NCBI RefSeq assembly: GCF_001412535.1 | Contig: NZ_CP011774.1 | Coordinates: 429,501-493,500 of the forward strand | Reading direction: 5' to 3' | DNA from: Limnohabitans sp. 63ED37-2 | GTDB lineage: Bacteria > Pseudomonadota > Gammaproteobacteria > Burkholderiales > Burkholderiaceae_C | Length of the DNA: 64,000 nt | Part shown: positions 8,726 through 16,916 of the stretch, in pieces | Layout of the letters: each line of letters begins with the position of its first letter | How positions within the stretch are numbered: the first letter of the stretch is position 1 | Translations under genes and position numbers: made by a program | Notes under the pieces: generated by a model | Database searches by the model: none | Told to the model about the DNA's origin: nothing | The model's input: only the letters and a program-made list of their open reading frames with translations

Positions 8726-9090
8726 GCTGGTTGGTTTGTATTGGCCTGTTGCATGGATTGCCCCAGGTGCTGGAAGAAGTCCAGCGTGCGTTGGGTGGGA
8801 ATCAGGAATTTGGCGCGGCGGTCACCTTCAAGATTGAGGGTGCTGAGCATGTCTTTTTCGCGCAGGCGTGTGATGCGTTTGTGCAAGGTGGCCGGAGAGC
8901 CCAGCGCGGCCAAGCTGATGGCTTCACGAACCGTCATGGGCTGGTTTTCGTACCAGCGCAGCACCACAGACTCCAACAAGGCTTGCTCGTTGGCATCCAT
9001 TTCTTGTCCGTCGGGCAGGGCTTGAACCACCTTGGTCAACTGCAAGAACCGCAGGTAAGCGGATACGAAAGGAGTTTGGGTTTTGTCCAT
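8722..9090 (-). CDS. MarR-like winged-helix transcriptional regulator
   Basis: 122 residues: an N-terminal helix, then a winged helix-turn-helix (MTVREAISLAALGSPATLHKRITRLREKDML, about 52-82), a basic wing (NLEGDRRAKFLIPT) and a short C-terminal helix, typical of compact MarR/wHTH regulators. It overlaps the downstream membrane-protein gene by 4 bp, so it probably controls that gene and itself. A likely promoter immediately upstream leaves almost no leader. No ligand can be predicted. Confidence 0.7.
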   Translation of the reverse strand: MDKTQTPFVSAYLRFLQLTKVVQALPDGQEMDANEQALLESVVLRWYENQPMTVREAISLAALGSPATLHKRITRLREKDMLSTLNLEGDRRAKFLIPTQRTLDFFQHLGQSMQQANTNQPA

Positions 9091-9091
9091 A

Positions 9092-9125
9092 AATTCAATT
9101 TTATCGAATTATTTGTGGTATTCAA
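9092..9125 (-). promoter_or_regulatory. Promoter and possible operator of the MarR-like gene
   Basis: On the minus strand TTGAAT (9125-9120) is followed after 16 bp by TAAAAT (9103-9098), and the ATG lies only 7 bp further, which suggests a leaderless or nearly leaderless transcript. An inverted repeat AATTC-N9-GAATT (9092-9110) overlaps the -10 and could be an autoregulatory site. Confidence 0.5.
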
Positions 9126-9164
9126 ACCCCTATCAAATTCTTAGATTTGATGACCGACGGACCC

Positions 9165-10142
9165 TCACTGTGCCGTGATTTTTCGCTCTCGAATGATGCG
9201 GCCCCAAGTGGTGGTTTCCTTGGCCATGTAACGGGCCAGATCGTCACGCGAGCCTGGCATGGGAACCAGGCCGTGCTTGTTCAGTTGGTCCACCACATCG
9301 GGGGCTGACAAAACCTTGACCAGTTCCACATTCCAGCGGTCAAGCACGGGAGTGGGCACTTTGGAGGAGGCCACAAACGCGTACCAGTTGGTGGCGCTGA
9401 AACCCGGGTAGCCCGACTCGGCAATGGTCGGGATGTTGGGCAAGCCGCCCAAGCGCTGTGTGCCGGTACTGGCCAGAGGAATCACCTTGCCCGCCTCGAT
9501 GTGGGGTGCCGCTGTGGCAAAAGTGGCATACCAGGCGGCCACGCGGCCACCCAGCAAGTCTTGCAGGGCCGCAGCACCGCCTTTGTAGGGCACATGCAGC
9601 GTGTCGATTTTGGCCATGTCGTTGAGCAATTCCCCAGCCAGGTGAGATGCCGAGCCTGGGCCGGTGGAGGCGAAATCGAGCTTGCCGGGGTTCTTCTTCG
9701 CGGCAGCGATGAACTCTGCAAATGTCTTGATGCCTGTGCCCGGGTGCACCACCAGCACGTTCGGAAAGTTCACCGCCATGGTCAAGGGCGCCAGGTCTTT
9801 CACTGGGTCGTAGGGCAGCTTCATCATGTTGGGGGCAATGGTCAGCGGCCCGACCGAGCCAAACAGCAGCACACTGCCGTCCGTTGGGCCCGTGGCGGTG
9901 TATTGGTGCGCAATGTTGCCGCCAGCCCCCGCCTTGTTTTCAACCGTGACAGCGATGCCCAGGTTTTCGCCCAGTTTTTTGGCAATGATGCGGGCGCCGA
10001 TGTCGGCCGCCCCGCCGGGCACAAAACCCACCACCATGTTGATGGTTTTTTTGGGAGGAAAGTCTTGCGCCTGAGCACCTGAGAAGGGGATGAACAGGCT
10101 CGCAAGAGCCCAGCAAGTGTTGAGGATCAAATGACGTGGCAT
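9165..10142 (-). CDS. Tripartite tricarboxylate transporter substrate-binding protein (Bug/TctC)
   Basis: 325 residues with a signal peptide (hydrophobic core ending near residue 25, ...GAQAQDFP). It shows the Bug family hallmarks: FPPKKTINMVVGFVPGGAADIGARI, VENKAGAGGNIA, the central FASTGPGSASHLAGEL and VPYKGGAAALQDLLGGRV. These periplasmic proteins bind small carboxylates or amides. No tctA/tctB lies beside it, so it is an orphan binding protein, frequent in Burkholderiales. It sits downstream of the M20 carboxypeptidase gene with a 73-bp gap and might be co-transcribed. Ligand unknown. Confidence 0.85.
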   Translation of the reverse strand: MPRHLILNTCWALASLFIPFSGAQAQDFPPKKTINMVVGFVPGGAADIGARIIAKKLGENLGIAVTVENKAGAGGNIAHQYTATGPTDGSVLLFGSVGPLTIAPNMMKLPYDPVKDLAPLTMAVNFPNVLVVHPGTGIKTFAEFIAAAKKNPGKLDFASTGPGSASHLAGELLNDMAKIDTLHVPYKGGAAALQDLLGGRVAAWYATFATAAPHIEAGKVIPLASTGTQRLGGLPNIPTIAESGYPGFSATNWYAFVASSKVPTPVLDRWNVELVKVLSAPDVVDQLNKHGLVPMPGSRDDLARYMAKETTTWGRIIRERKITAQ

Positions 10143-10215
10143 GGCGGTGTGGTTCCAATCAAGTGCAGAGGTGATAGAGGCGTTGGCCTCAACGGGTTCA
10201 AAACTGATGTGCTTT

Positions 10216-11541
10216 TTACCACTTCACTTTACCGCTGCCCACGTCCATCACCATGCGTGTGGACAAATACAGCCGTGGTGCGATCGAGTCGATGAAGATG
10301 TACTCGTTGTCGTTGGAGTGGGCGCCAAAGCCACGGAGTCCAAAACTCTCGAGCACACCCCCTTTGGGGCGCAGGCCTGCAAATGCGGCATCTGTGCCCC
10401 CGCCAGTGGCACGTTCTTGAACAACCAGGTTTTGGCCGATTTCCTGAAAAATGCCCAAGGCATGTTGAGCCATGACGCGAGAGGCTTGTGTGGCTTCAAA
10501 GGCTGGGCGGCTTCTGTAAAAGCTCAAATCAATTTGGGTGTCTGGGATCAACTTGTCCTTGATGGCTTCTTTCAGGCTGGCCTCCATCAAGTCCAGGTCC
10601 TTGTTGGACAGCGATCGCACGTCGGCAATGGCGCTGGCTGAAGCTGGAATCACATTGCGGACATCGCCACCGCGTGCCACCGTCCAGTTGATTTTGAGGC
10701 CCTTGGCCGGGTCTCCAAAGTTGCGGGTCTTGAGCATCTGGTGCGCCAATTCATAAACTGCGTTGCGCCCACCTTCGGGGTTGGCCCCAGCGTGAGAGGC
10801 TTTGCCGGTGACCTTCATCTCCACAATGGCAATGCTGCTGGTGGCCAGTCGGACCATGTCTTTGTCAACACCACCGCCTTCAAAAGACATGACCGCGTCG
10901 TATTCCTCTCCAAGTTGCACCAGCAAGGCGCTGGAGCCCGCGGAGCCGACTTCTTCGTCGCCGTTGATGGCTACGGCGAGTTCGGCGTAATCGTCAAAAC
11001 CCAAATCCTGCAGCATCTTGACGGTGTGCAGAATCAAGGCCACACCCCCTTTATCGTCTGCAATGGCCAAACCATAAGCCCGGTTGCCATCGATTCTGAA
11101 AGGTTGCTTCTCCACCATGCCCTTCAAATACACGGTGTCCATGTGGGCGATCATCAGCACTTTCTTCTGGCCCTTGCCCTTTTTGGTGCCCATCACCACT
11201 GAACCCAATTTGGCGCCTTTGAGTTGTGGATGAAAGTCGGGGGCCTTGGTGGGAATGGTTTTGACCTCCATGCCCATTTGCTGCAAGCGTTGACCAATCA
11301 GCTGGCTTATTTTTTCAAGGCCTTCCAGGTCCCGGCTGCCCGACTCGATGGAGACCAAAGTTTTGAGGGTGTCCAGCAGGGCGGGTGTTTGAGATTGGGC
11401 CATCGTTTGAACACGGGCCTTGGCCGGGTCGGTTGGGGTCTGAGCCCATGCGGGTGTCAGTGCTGCAGCGCAGCAGCTGGCGGCCAGCAGCAGCTGGGTT
11501 GCTTGACGGTTTGAACGGCGAACCCAATTGGAAAGCAACAT
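10216..11541 (-). CDS. M20 family carboxypeptidase (glutamate carboxypeptidase-like), exported
   Basis: 441 residues with a signal peptide (LLLAASCCAAALTPAWAQ, cleavage near residue 34). All co-catalytic M20 zinc motifs are present: MIAHMDTV (H, D), the bridging Asp in GLAIADDKGG, the catalytic pair in NGDEEVGS, and a late GFGAHSNDNEY. The overall pattern resembles the carboxypeptidase G2 branch, which removes C-terminal glutamate from folates and peptides. The followed orphan TctC gene suggests capture of the released product, but that is inference. Substrate not determinable. Confidence 0.82.
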   Translation of the reverse strand: MLLSNWVRRSNRQATQLLLAASCCAAALTPAWAQTPTDPAKARVQTMAQSQTPALLDTLKTLVSIESGSRDLEGLEKISQLIGQRLQQMGMEVKTIPTKAPDFHPQLKGAKLGSVVMGTKKGKGQKKVLMIAHMDTVYLKGMVEKQPFRIDGNRAYGLAIADDKGGVALILHTVKMLQDLGFDDYAELAVAINGDEEVGSAGSSALLVQLGEEYDAVMSFEGGGVDKDMVRLATSSIAIVEMKVTGKASHAGANPEGGRNAVYELAHQMLKTRNFGDPAKGLKINWTVARGGDVRNVIPASASAIADVRSLSNKDLDLMEASLKEAIKDKLIPDTQIDLSFYRSRPAFEATQASRVMAQHALGIFQEIGQNLVVQERATGGGTDAAFAGLRPKGGVLESFGLRGFGAHSNDNEYIFIDSIAPRLYLSTRMVMDVGSGKVKW

Positions 11542-11711
11542 GGCTTTTTCCTCGGTGGTGGATGAATGGGGCCATTTAACGCCTTTGAATCAAGGCGGTC
11601 AGCAGCATTCGCGACAGCTCAATTGCAAGCATGGTGCATGGCAAGAGGCATTGCCAAGGCGACAGGCGCGTGCTACAGCCTTGCTAAGCTTGCCACCCAA
11701 AGGAGAAAAAC

Positions 11712-12677
11712 ATGACACACAAAATGGCCATCATCGGGCTGGGCATCATGGGCCGCCGGATGCTGGAAAACGCCTTGCAGCACCCTGCCTTCGAGGTTTG
11801 TGGCGTTTGGGATCCCTCGCCTGCCTCTGTGGCCAAAACGCAGGAGATGGCGCCTCAGGTGCCCGTCGCAGCCCATGCACAAGCGGCCATGGCTGGGGCC
11901 GATGTGGTGTACCTGGCTTGCCCGCCAGGCCCGCGCAAAACCTATGCTTTGCAGGCCGCAGCGGCCGGGCAGGGCGTGTTCATGGAAAAACCCCTGGGCA
12001 CCGACAACGCGCAAAGCCGTGATCTGGTGGCCCAACTGCGCCAAGCGCGTTTGCCGGGCGTGGTCAACTTCACCCAGGCCGCGTCGCGGGGCTTTGAAGA
12101 ACTGAATCGCGCCATCGCGGCTGGTGAAACGGGTGAGCTGCTCGGCATCGACATCGTGGTGAACTACCCCGCTTGGCCCCGCGCCTGGCAAAAAGACGCC
12201 GACTGGCTGCGCATGCGCGAAGAGGGTGGCTACACCCGAGAAGTGATTTCGCATTTCCTGTTTTTGGCCGGAAGATTTTTGGGGCCACTGACCTTGCAGC
12301 AAGCCTTGCCGCGCTACCCGCAAGACCCGGCCTTGTGCGAGCTGGACATGCTGGCCCGCTTGACCACCGCAGACGGCAAACCCGTCACCGTCATGGCCAC
12401 CACCGGCGGTCAGCAGCCCGACCGCCAAGAAGTCACCGTGCGCGGCAGCCGCATGAACCACCAGTTCAGGGAGTTTTACCAACTGTGGCGCTCAGACGGC
12501 GGCCCCTGGGTGGAGGCGCTGGACTGGCGCAACGAAGACCCGCGCACCAGCGCTCTGCAGCGGCAGTTGACGGAGGTGGATTTGTGGCTGCGCGGCCAAC
12601 CGCACAGGCTGGCCACTGCCGAAGAGGCGTTGGCGGTTCAGGAGTTGGTGGAGGCGATGTTGGAGGGCAAAAGCTGA
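11712..12677 (+). CDS. Gfo/Idh/MocA-family oxidoreductase
   Basis: 321 residues. The N-terminal Rossmann fold starts MAIIGLGIMGRRML (GxGxxG) and the family EKP motif is FMEKPLG around residue 94. The C-terminal alpha/beta domain begins with the GxxG(E) segment AAGETGELLGIDIVV. These are NAD(P)-dependent dehydrogenases of sugars, inositols or related polyols. A good Shine-Dalgarno (AAAGGAG) lies 8 bp before the ATG. No pathway genes adjoin it, so the substrate is unknown. It is followed by a terminator shared with the opposing tRNA-Ser. Confidence 0.82.
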   Translation: MTHKMAIIGLGIMGRRMLENALQHPAFEVCGVWDPSPASVAKTQEMAPQVPVAAHAQAAMAGADVVYLACPPGPRKTYALQAAAAGQGVFMEKPLGTDNAQSRDLVAQLRQARLPGVVNFTQAASRGFEELNRAIAAGETGELLGIDIVVNYPAWPRAWQKDADWLRMREEGGYTREVISHFLFLAGRFLGPLTLQQALPRYPQDPALCELDMLARLTTADGKPVTVMATTGGQQPDRQEVTVRGSRMNHQFREFYQLWRSDGGPWVEALDWRNEDPRTSALQRQLTEVDLWLRGQPHRLATAEEALAVQELVEAMLEGKS

Positions 12678-12693
12678 AGTGTCTGCCCCATGC

Positions 12694-12724
12694 GAAACGC
12701 CCCTCGAGAGGGGCGTTTTGGGTT
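12694..12724. terminator. Terminator, probably bidirectional
   Basis: An 11-bp perfect stem (12696-12706 with 12709-12719) with T residues following on the plus strand and A residues preceding. It can end both the oxidoreductase transcript and the leftward tRNA-Ser transcript. Confidence 0.8.
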
Positions 12725-12729
12725 GTGTC

Positions 12730-12817
12730 TGGCGGAAGCGGTGAGATTCGAACTCACGGACCCTTTCGAGTCGCCGGTTTTCAAGACCGGTGCAATCGAC
12801 CACTCTGCCACGCTTCC
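12730..12817 (-). tRNA. tRNA-Ser (anticodon TGA)
   Basis: An 88-nt class II tRNA on the minus strand. Acceptor GGAAGCG pairs with CGCTTCC, the anticodon stem CCGGT/ACCGG encloses CTTGAAA (anticodon TGA), a long variable arm (CGACTCGAAAGGGTCCG) is present as expected for serine, the T-loop is TTCGAAT, and CCA is encoded at 12732-12730. Confidence 0.96.
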
Positions 12818-12850
12818 TTGGGGGTGAATTGTAACGACTAAAACAGTCGT

Positions 12851-13516
12851 TCAAGCTTGGCCTAGCATGCCGCGCTTTTCGATGAAGGCCACCACCTCGG
12901 CCAGGCCATCCAAGGTTTTGAGGTTGGTCATGACCCAAGGGCGGGTTTCGGGGTTGGGGCGCATGCGCTGGGTGTCGTCACGCATGACTTGCAGGTCAGC
13001 GCCCACATGCGGGGCCAGATCGGTTTTGTTGATAACGAACAAATCGCTTTTGGTGATGCCGGGGCCGCCTTTGCGGGGGATTTTTTCGCCAGCGGCCACG
13101 TCGATCACATAGATCGTGAGGTCGCTCAATTCGGGGCTGAAGGTGGCGGCTAGGTTGTCGCCGCCGCTTTCAATGAAGACCACGTCGGCGTTGGGGAACT
13201 TCTCCAACATGCGGTCAATCGCTTCGAGGTTGATGGACGCGTCTTCGCGGATCGCCGTGTGCGGGCAGCCGCCCGTTTCCACGCCCATGATGCGCTCGGC
13301 AGGCAGTGCACCACTCACCGTGAGCAGGCGCTGGTCTTCTTTGGTGTAGATGTCGTTGGTGATGGCGATCAGGTCCCAGCGCTCACGCATGTTTTTGCAG
13401 AGCATCTCCAGCAGCGTGGTTTTGCCAGAGCCCACAGGCCCGCCAATGCCCACGCGCAGGGGCGGCAGCTTTTTGCTGCGGTTGGGGATGTGGTGCAGTG
13501 CAGACGAGGTGTTCAT
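12851..13516 (-). CDS. ureG: Urease accessory GTPase UreG
   Basis: 221 residues from the ATG at 13516, which overlaps the ureF stop as ATGA. The P-loop GGPVGSGKTTLLE is near residue 24, the nickel-binding CPH motif is in VETGGCPHTAIRED, and the G4 motif is VINKTDL. UreG hydrolyses GTP to drive delivery of nickel to the UreC active site in complex with UreF and UreD. The N-terminus is short, without the His-rich extension seen in some UreG proteins, complementing the His-rich UreE here. Last gene of the ureA-hupE-ureBCEFG operon. Confidence 0.97.
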   Translation of the reverse strand: MNTSSALHHIPNRSKKLPPLRVGIGGPVGSGKTTLLEMLCKNMRERWDLIAITNDIYTKEDQRLLTVSGALPAERIMGVETGGCPHTAIREDASINLEAIDRMLEKFPNADVVFIESGGDNLAATFSPELSDLTIYVIDVAAGEKIPRKGGPGITKSDLFVINKTDLAPHVGADLQVMRDDTQRMRPNPETRPWVMTNLKTLDGLAEVVAFIEKRGMLGQA

Positions 13517-14202
13517 GATCGGAAGATTCGGGAATATTGGGTTTCGTGGCGTGACGACAGGATGGCCAGCATGGGGCTGAAGGCTTGTCGTTCTTCGTCT
13601 TGGAGGGCCATGGCCGTTTGCACAGCCAAAGGGATTTCGCGGGCCAGCCGCGCCAGCATGCGCTGGCCCGCACTTTGGCCCAAGGGAACCGATTTCAGCG
13701 CCGCTTGCGTCATGTTTTCGGCCCAGCCAAAGGCATAGGCTTGCAAGGCTTGGTCCAGCGGTGTGTGTGCCAAAGACAAAGCCAGCGACATGGCCAGGGG
13801 GTAGCTCACAGGCAAACGTGCACACACGTTCAACTGTTCTTCGCTGGCTTGTTGCAGATTGCGCAGCCAGTCGAGCAGGGAGCGGCCCATTTGCTCGGTT
13901 TGCAAACGCATTTCGGCGGTTTCTCGGGTGGCCATGACCCAGTCGCTCAGCGCTTGCAGGCGTGCGGTGTCGCCTCGCTGCCAAGCGGGAATGGCTTGCG
14001 CCAGCACCGCCATGTCGCCGCGCGACTGCGTCAGGTGCAGCTGGTCCACCACCCAGTCGGTGGCGCTGGCTTCGTGGTGCACCAGGCCTTGTTCGATGGC
14101 GGCTTCCAGACCTTCGGAATAAGAAAAGCCCCCAATCGGCAGCGCAGGCGATGCGAGCCAGATCAGTTGCAGCAGGCCCGATGGCGCGTTGTCAGTGGTC
14201 AT
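13513..14202 (-). CDS. ureF: Urease accessory protein UreF
   Basis: 229 residues from the ATG at 14202 (MTTDNAPSGLLQLIWLASPALPIGGFSYSEGLE). The open frame extends further upstream, but that part overlaps ureE out of frame and is unconserved. The all-helical UreF signature PALPIGGFSYS(E)GLE is present, as is the C-terminal SxRHETQYSRIFRS tail that contacts UreG. UreF bridges UreD and UreG in the nickel-insertion complex. It overlaps ureE by 11 bp and ureG by 4 bp. Confidence 0.95.
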   Translation of the reverse strand: MTTDNAPSGLLQLIWLASPALPIGGFSYSEGLEAAIEQGLVHHEASATDWVVDQLHLTQSRGDMAVLAQAIPAWQRGDTARLQALSDWVMATRETAEMRLQTEQMGRSLLDWLRNLQQASEEQLNVCARLPVSYPLAMSLALSLAHTPLDQALQAYAFGWAENMTQAALKSVPLGQSAGQRMLARLAREIPLAVQTAMALQDEERQAFSPMLAILSSRHETQYSRIFRS

Positions 14203-14857
14203 GGTTACAGCCCGGGCCGTGCACATGGGGCGCGACTGGGTCAGAGCGGATCGGGATGGCGATGCGCTTGGCGGCGGGCGGCGCAGCGTGGGCGTGTGTG
14301 CAGTCGGGACCGTGCACATGCGGTTCGGCGACTGCGGCTTTGTTGTCGTGTGAATGCGCATGGTCGTGGTCATGTGCATGCCCACCATGGGAATACCCGC
14401 CGTGGTCGCCATAAGCGCCACTCTCGGGCTCGAAGGGCTCTGACACCGCCACCACCGTCATGTGCATGGCCCGCAGCATGTCGGCCAGCACATGGTCGGG
14501 TTCGATCTTCAGGTGGTCGGGTTGCAGCTCAATCGGCACATGGCGGTTGCCCAAGTGGTAGGCGGCGCGGGTCAGGTCAAAGGGCGAGCCGTGCTCGGTG
14601 CAAGTGGTGATGCGCAGCACGTCTTGCGGCGCGGCTTGCACGCGCACCAGCGAGCCGTCTTCGGCCACCAGCACATCACCACCGCGCACCACAGCGCCAC
14701 GCGGCAAGAACACACCGAGTTGTCGCCCCGCGCTGTCGGTCGCGTCAAAGCGGCTTTTTTGGCGGGTGTCCCAGTCGAGGGTGATGGTGCTGGCGCGTTG
14801 CACCAGCACGCGGGCCAGGCCACGGCCTTGGGGCATGAGTTTGGAGCAGAGGATCAT
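14192..14857 (-). CDS. ureE: Urease nickel metallochaperone UreE, long His-rich C-terminus
   Basis: 221 residues. The N-terminal peptide-binding domain (1-70) and the nickel-binding C-domain (YHLGNRHVPIEL, about 100-111, with HMTV following) are typical. From about residue 150 a low-complexity tail carries 16 histidines, including the cluster GHAHDHDHAHSHD and two copies of HVHGP(D/G)C(T/N)H. It is longer than the short His tail of Klebsiella UreE and would bind several nickel ions. The tail end overlaps ureF by 11 bp; the start overlaps the ureC stop by one base. Confidence 0.95.
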   Translation of the reverse strand: MILCSKLMPQGRGLARVLVQRASTITLDWDTRQKSRFDATDSAGRQLGVFLPRGAVVRGGDVLVAEDGSLVRVQAAPQDVLRITTCTEHGSPFDLTRAAYHLGNRHVPIELQPDHLKIEPDHVLADMLRAMHMTVVAVSEPFEPESGAYGDHGGYSHGGHAHDHDHAHSHDNKAAVAEPHVHGPDCTHAHAAPPAAKRIAIPIRSDPVAPHVHGPGCNHDH

Positions 14858-16575
14858 CAGAACAAAAAGTAGCGTTGTGTCATCGGCAGGCTGGTGGCGG
14901 CTTCACACACCAGCAGCTGGCCGTCGGCCCGCACCGCGTAGGTTTGGGGGTCCACCTCCATGTGGGGCAGGTAGGCATTGTGGACCATGTGTTGTTTGCG
15001 CACGCCCCGGATGTTGTGTGCCACGGACAAGGGTTTTTGCAGGCCAAAACGCTCGCCAATCCCAGCTTGTGCGCCAGCTTTGGACACAAAGGTCAGCGCA
15101 CTGCGCGTGAGCGCCCCGCCGTAGCTGCCGAACATGGGGCGGTAGTGCACGGGCTGGGGTGTGGGGATGGAGGCGTTAGGGTCGCCCATGGCCGCCAGGG
15201 CGATGAAGCCGCCCTTTAGCACCAAGGAAGGCTTGACGCCAAAGAAGGCCGGTTTCCAGATCACCAGGTCGGCCCATTTGCCCACTTCGATGCTGCCCAC
15301 ATCGTGGCTGATGCCGTGCGCAATCGCGGGGTTGATGGTGTACTTGGCGATGTAGCGTTTGACGCGGGCGTTGTCGTGACGCTCGGTGTCGCCGGGCAGG
15401 CTGCCGCGCTGCTGCTTCATTTTGTGCGCGGTTTGCCAAGTGCGGATGATGACCTCGCCCACTCGCCCCATGGCCTGGCTGTCGCTGCTCATCATGCTGA
15501 TGGCACCCAGGTCGTGGAGGATGTCTTCGGCCGCAATGGTTTCTTTGCGGATGCGGCTTTCGGCAAAAGCCAGGTCTTCGGCAATCGCCGGGTCCAGGTG
15601 GTGGCAGACCATTAACATGTCCACATGCTCGTCGAGCGTGTTGTGGGTGTAGGGCATGGTCGGGTTGGTTGAGCTGGGCAAAAAGTTCGCCTGACCCACC
15701 ACCTTCAAAATGTCGGGCGCGTGCCCGCCGCCTGCGCCTTCGGTATGAAAGGCGCACAAACCACGGCCCCGTGCAGCCGCGATGGTGTTTTCGACATAAC
15801 CCGATTCATTGAGTGTGTCTGAGTGCAAGGCCACCTGGATGTCGGTCTCGTCGGCCACATCCAGGCAATTGCTGATGGCCGATGGGGTGCTGCCCCAGTC
15901 TTCGTGAAGCTTCAAACCGATTACACCCGAGTTGATTTGCTCGTGCAAGGCGGCAGGCAAACTGGCGTTGCCTTTGCCAAAAAATCCCAAGTTCATCGGA
16001 AACGCATCAGCCGCTTGCAGCATGCGCTTGATGTTGTGCGGCCCAGGCGTGCAGGTGGTCGCAAAGGTGCCTGTAGCAGGTCCCGTGCCGCCGCCCATCA
16101 TGGTGGTCACGCCGCTGGTCAGCGCTTCGTCGATTTGCTGGGGGCAGATGAAATGGATGTGGCAGTCGATACCTCCGGCCGTCACGATCAAACCTTCGCA
16201 GCTGATGATCTCGGTGCCGGGGCCGATGACGATGTCTACGCCCGGCTGTGTGTCGGGGTTGCCCGCTTTGCCTATGGCGGCGATGCGGTTGCCGCGCAAA
16301 CCAATGTCGGCTTTGACGATCCCCCAGTGGTCGATGATGAGCGCGTTGGTGAGCACGCAGTCCATCGCGCCTTCGGCATTGGTGCGCTGCGATTGCGCCA
16401 TGCCATCGCGAATCGTTTTGCCGCCGCCAAATTTCACCTCTTCGCCGTAGCCGCCTGCTTGCAGAGTGAAGTCTTTCTCCACCTCGATCACCAAGGCCGT
16501 GTCGGCCAGGCGAACCCGATCCCCTACGGTGGGGCCAAAGGTCTCGGCGTATGCGCGTTTGTCGATGTGGGCCAT
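14857..16575 (-). CDS. ureC: Urease alpha subunit (catalytic)
   Basis: 572 residues, close to the usual 567-570. All active-site residues can be placed: nickel ligands H139 and H141 (CHIHF), carbamylated K222 (GLKLHED), H251, H277 and D365 (SSDSQAMG), plus the mobile-flap cysteine C324 and catalytic H325 (VCHH). It hydrolyses urea to ammonia and carbamate in the cytoplasm with UreA and UreB. It is one base after ureB and overlaps ureE by one base, a tightly coupled operon. No sign of inactivation. Confidence 0.98.
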   Translation of the reverse strand: MAHIDKRAYAETFGPTVGDRVRLADTALVIEVEKDFTLQAGGYGEEVKFGGGKTIRDGMAQSQRTNAEGAMDCVLTNALIIDHWGIVKADIGLRGNRIAAIGKAGNPDTQPGVDIVIGPGTEIISCEGLIVTAGGIDCHIHFICPQQIDEALTSGVTTMMGGGTGPATGTFATTCTPGPHNIKRMLQAADAFPMNLGFFGKGNASLPAALHEQINSGVIGLKLHEDWGSTPSAISNCLDVADETDIQVALHSDTLNESGYVENTIAAARGRGLCAFHTEGAGGGHAPDILKVVGQANFLPSSTNPTMPYTHNTLDEHVDMLMVCHHLDPAIAEDLAFAESRIRKETIAAEDILHDLGAISMMSSDSQAMGRVGEVIIRTWQTAHKMKQQRGSLPGDTERHDNARVKRYIAKYTINPAIAHGISHDVGSIEVGKWADLVIWKPAFFGVKPSLVLKGGFIALAAMGDPNASIPTPQPVHYRPMFGSYGGALTRSALTFVSKAGAQAGIGERFGLQKPLSVAHNIRGVRKQHMVHNAYLPHMEVDPQTYAVRADGQLLVCEAATSLPMTQRYFLF

Positions 16576-16576
16576 G

Positions 16577-16906
16577 TCAGCTCCCTTGGGTTTGGGGGGT
16601 GTCGAGTGCGCCTTGGGTCAGGCCCCGAAAGCCGTAGACCTTACGCTCGCCCGCATAGTCCACCAGCTCCACCGTCCTTTGTTGGCCGGGCTCAAAACGC
16701 ACCGCCATGCCCGAGGCGATGTTCAGGCGCATGCCGCGTGCAGCAGCGCGGTCAAAGCGCAGGCCCGCATTGGTCTCGGCAAAGTGGTAGTGCGAGCCCA
16801 CCTGGATGGGGCGGTCGCTGGCGTTTTGCACCACCAGCGTGCAGGCGCGGCGGCCCACGTTCAAGGCGTGTTGACCGGGGTCGATCAGAAGTTCACCGGG
16901 TGTCAT
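16577..16906 (-). CDS. ureB: Urease beta subunit
   Basis: 109 residues from the ATG at 16906 (MTPGELLIDPG). A TTG six bases upstream could add two residues. The family core VQNASDRPIQVGSHYHFAETN...GMRLNIASGMAVRFEPGQ is intact. It is a structural subunit of the (alpha-beta-gamma)3 enzyme. It lies 10 bp after hupE and 1 bp before ureC, so it is separated from ureA by the hupE gene. Confidence 0.97.
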   Translation of the reverse strand: MTPGELLIDPGQHALNVGRRACTLVVQNASDRPIQVGSHYHFAETNAGLRFDRAAARGMRLNIASGMAVRFEPGQQRTVELVDYAGERKVYGFRGLTQGALDTPQTQGS

Positions 16907-16916
16907 GTGCAATCCT

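Noticed and set aside
12492..12938. Open frames through tRNA-Ser on both strands
   Set aside because: Translation of tRNA-Ser sequence; typical false proteins (RGRVVDCTGLENRRLE and GGSGEIRTHGPF types).
13517..13984. Long N-terminal extension of UreG
   Set aside because: It reads ureF out of frame; the conserved UreG start is the ATG at 13516 overlapping the ureF stop.
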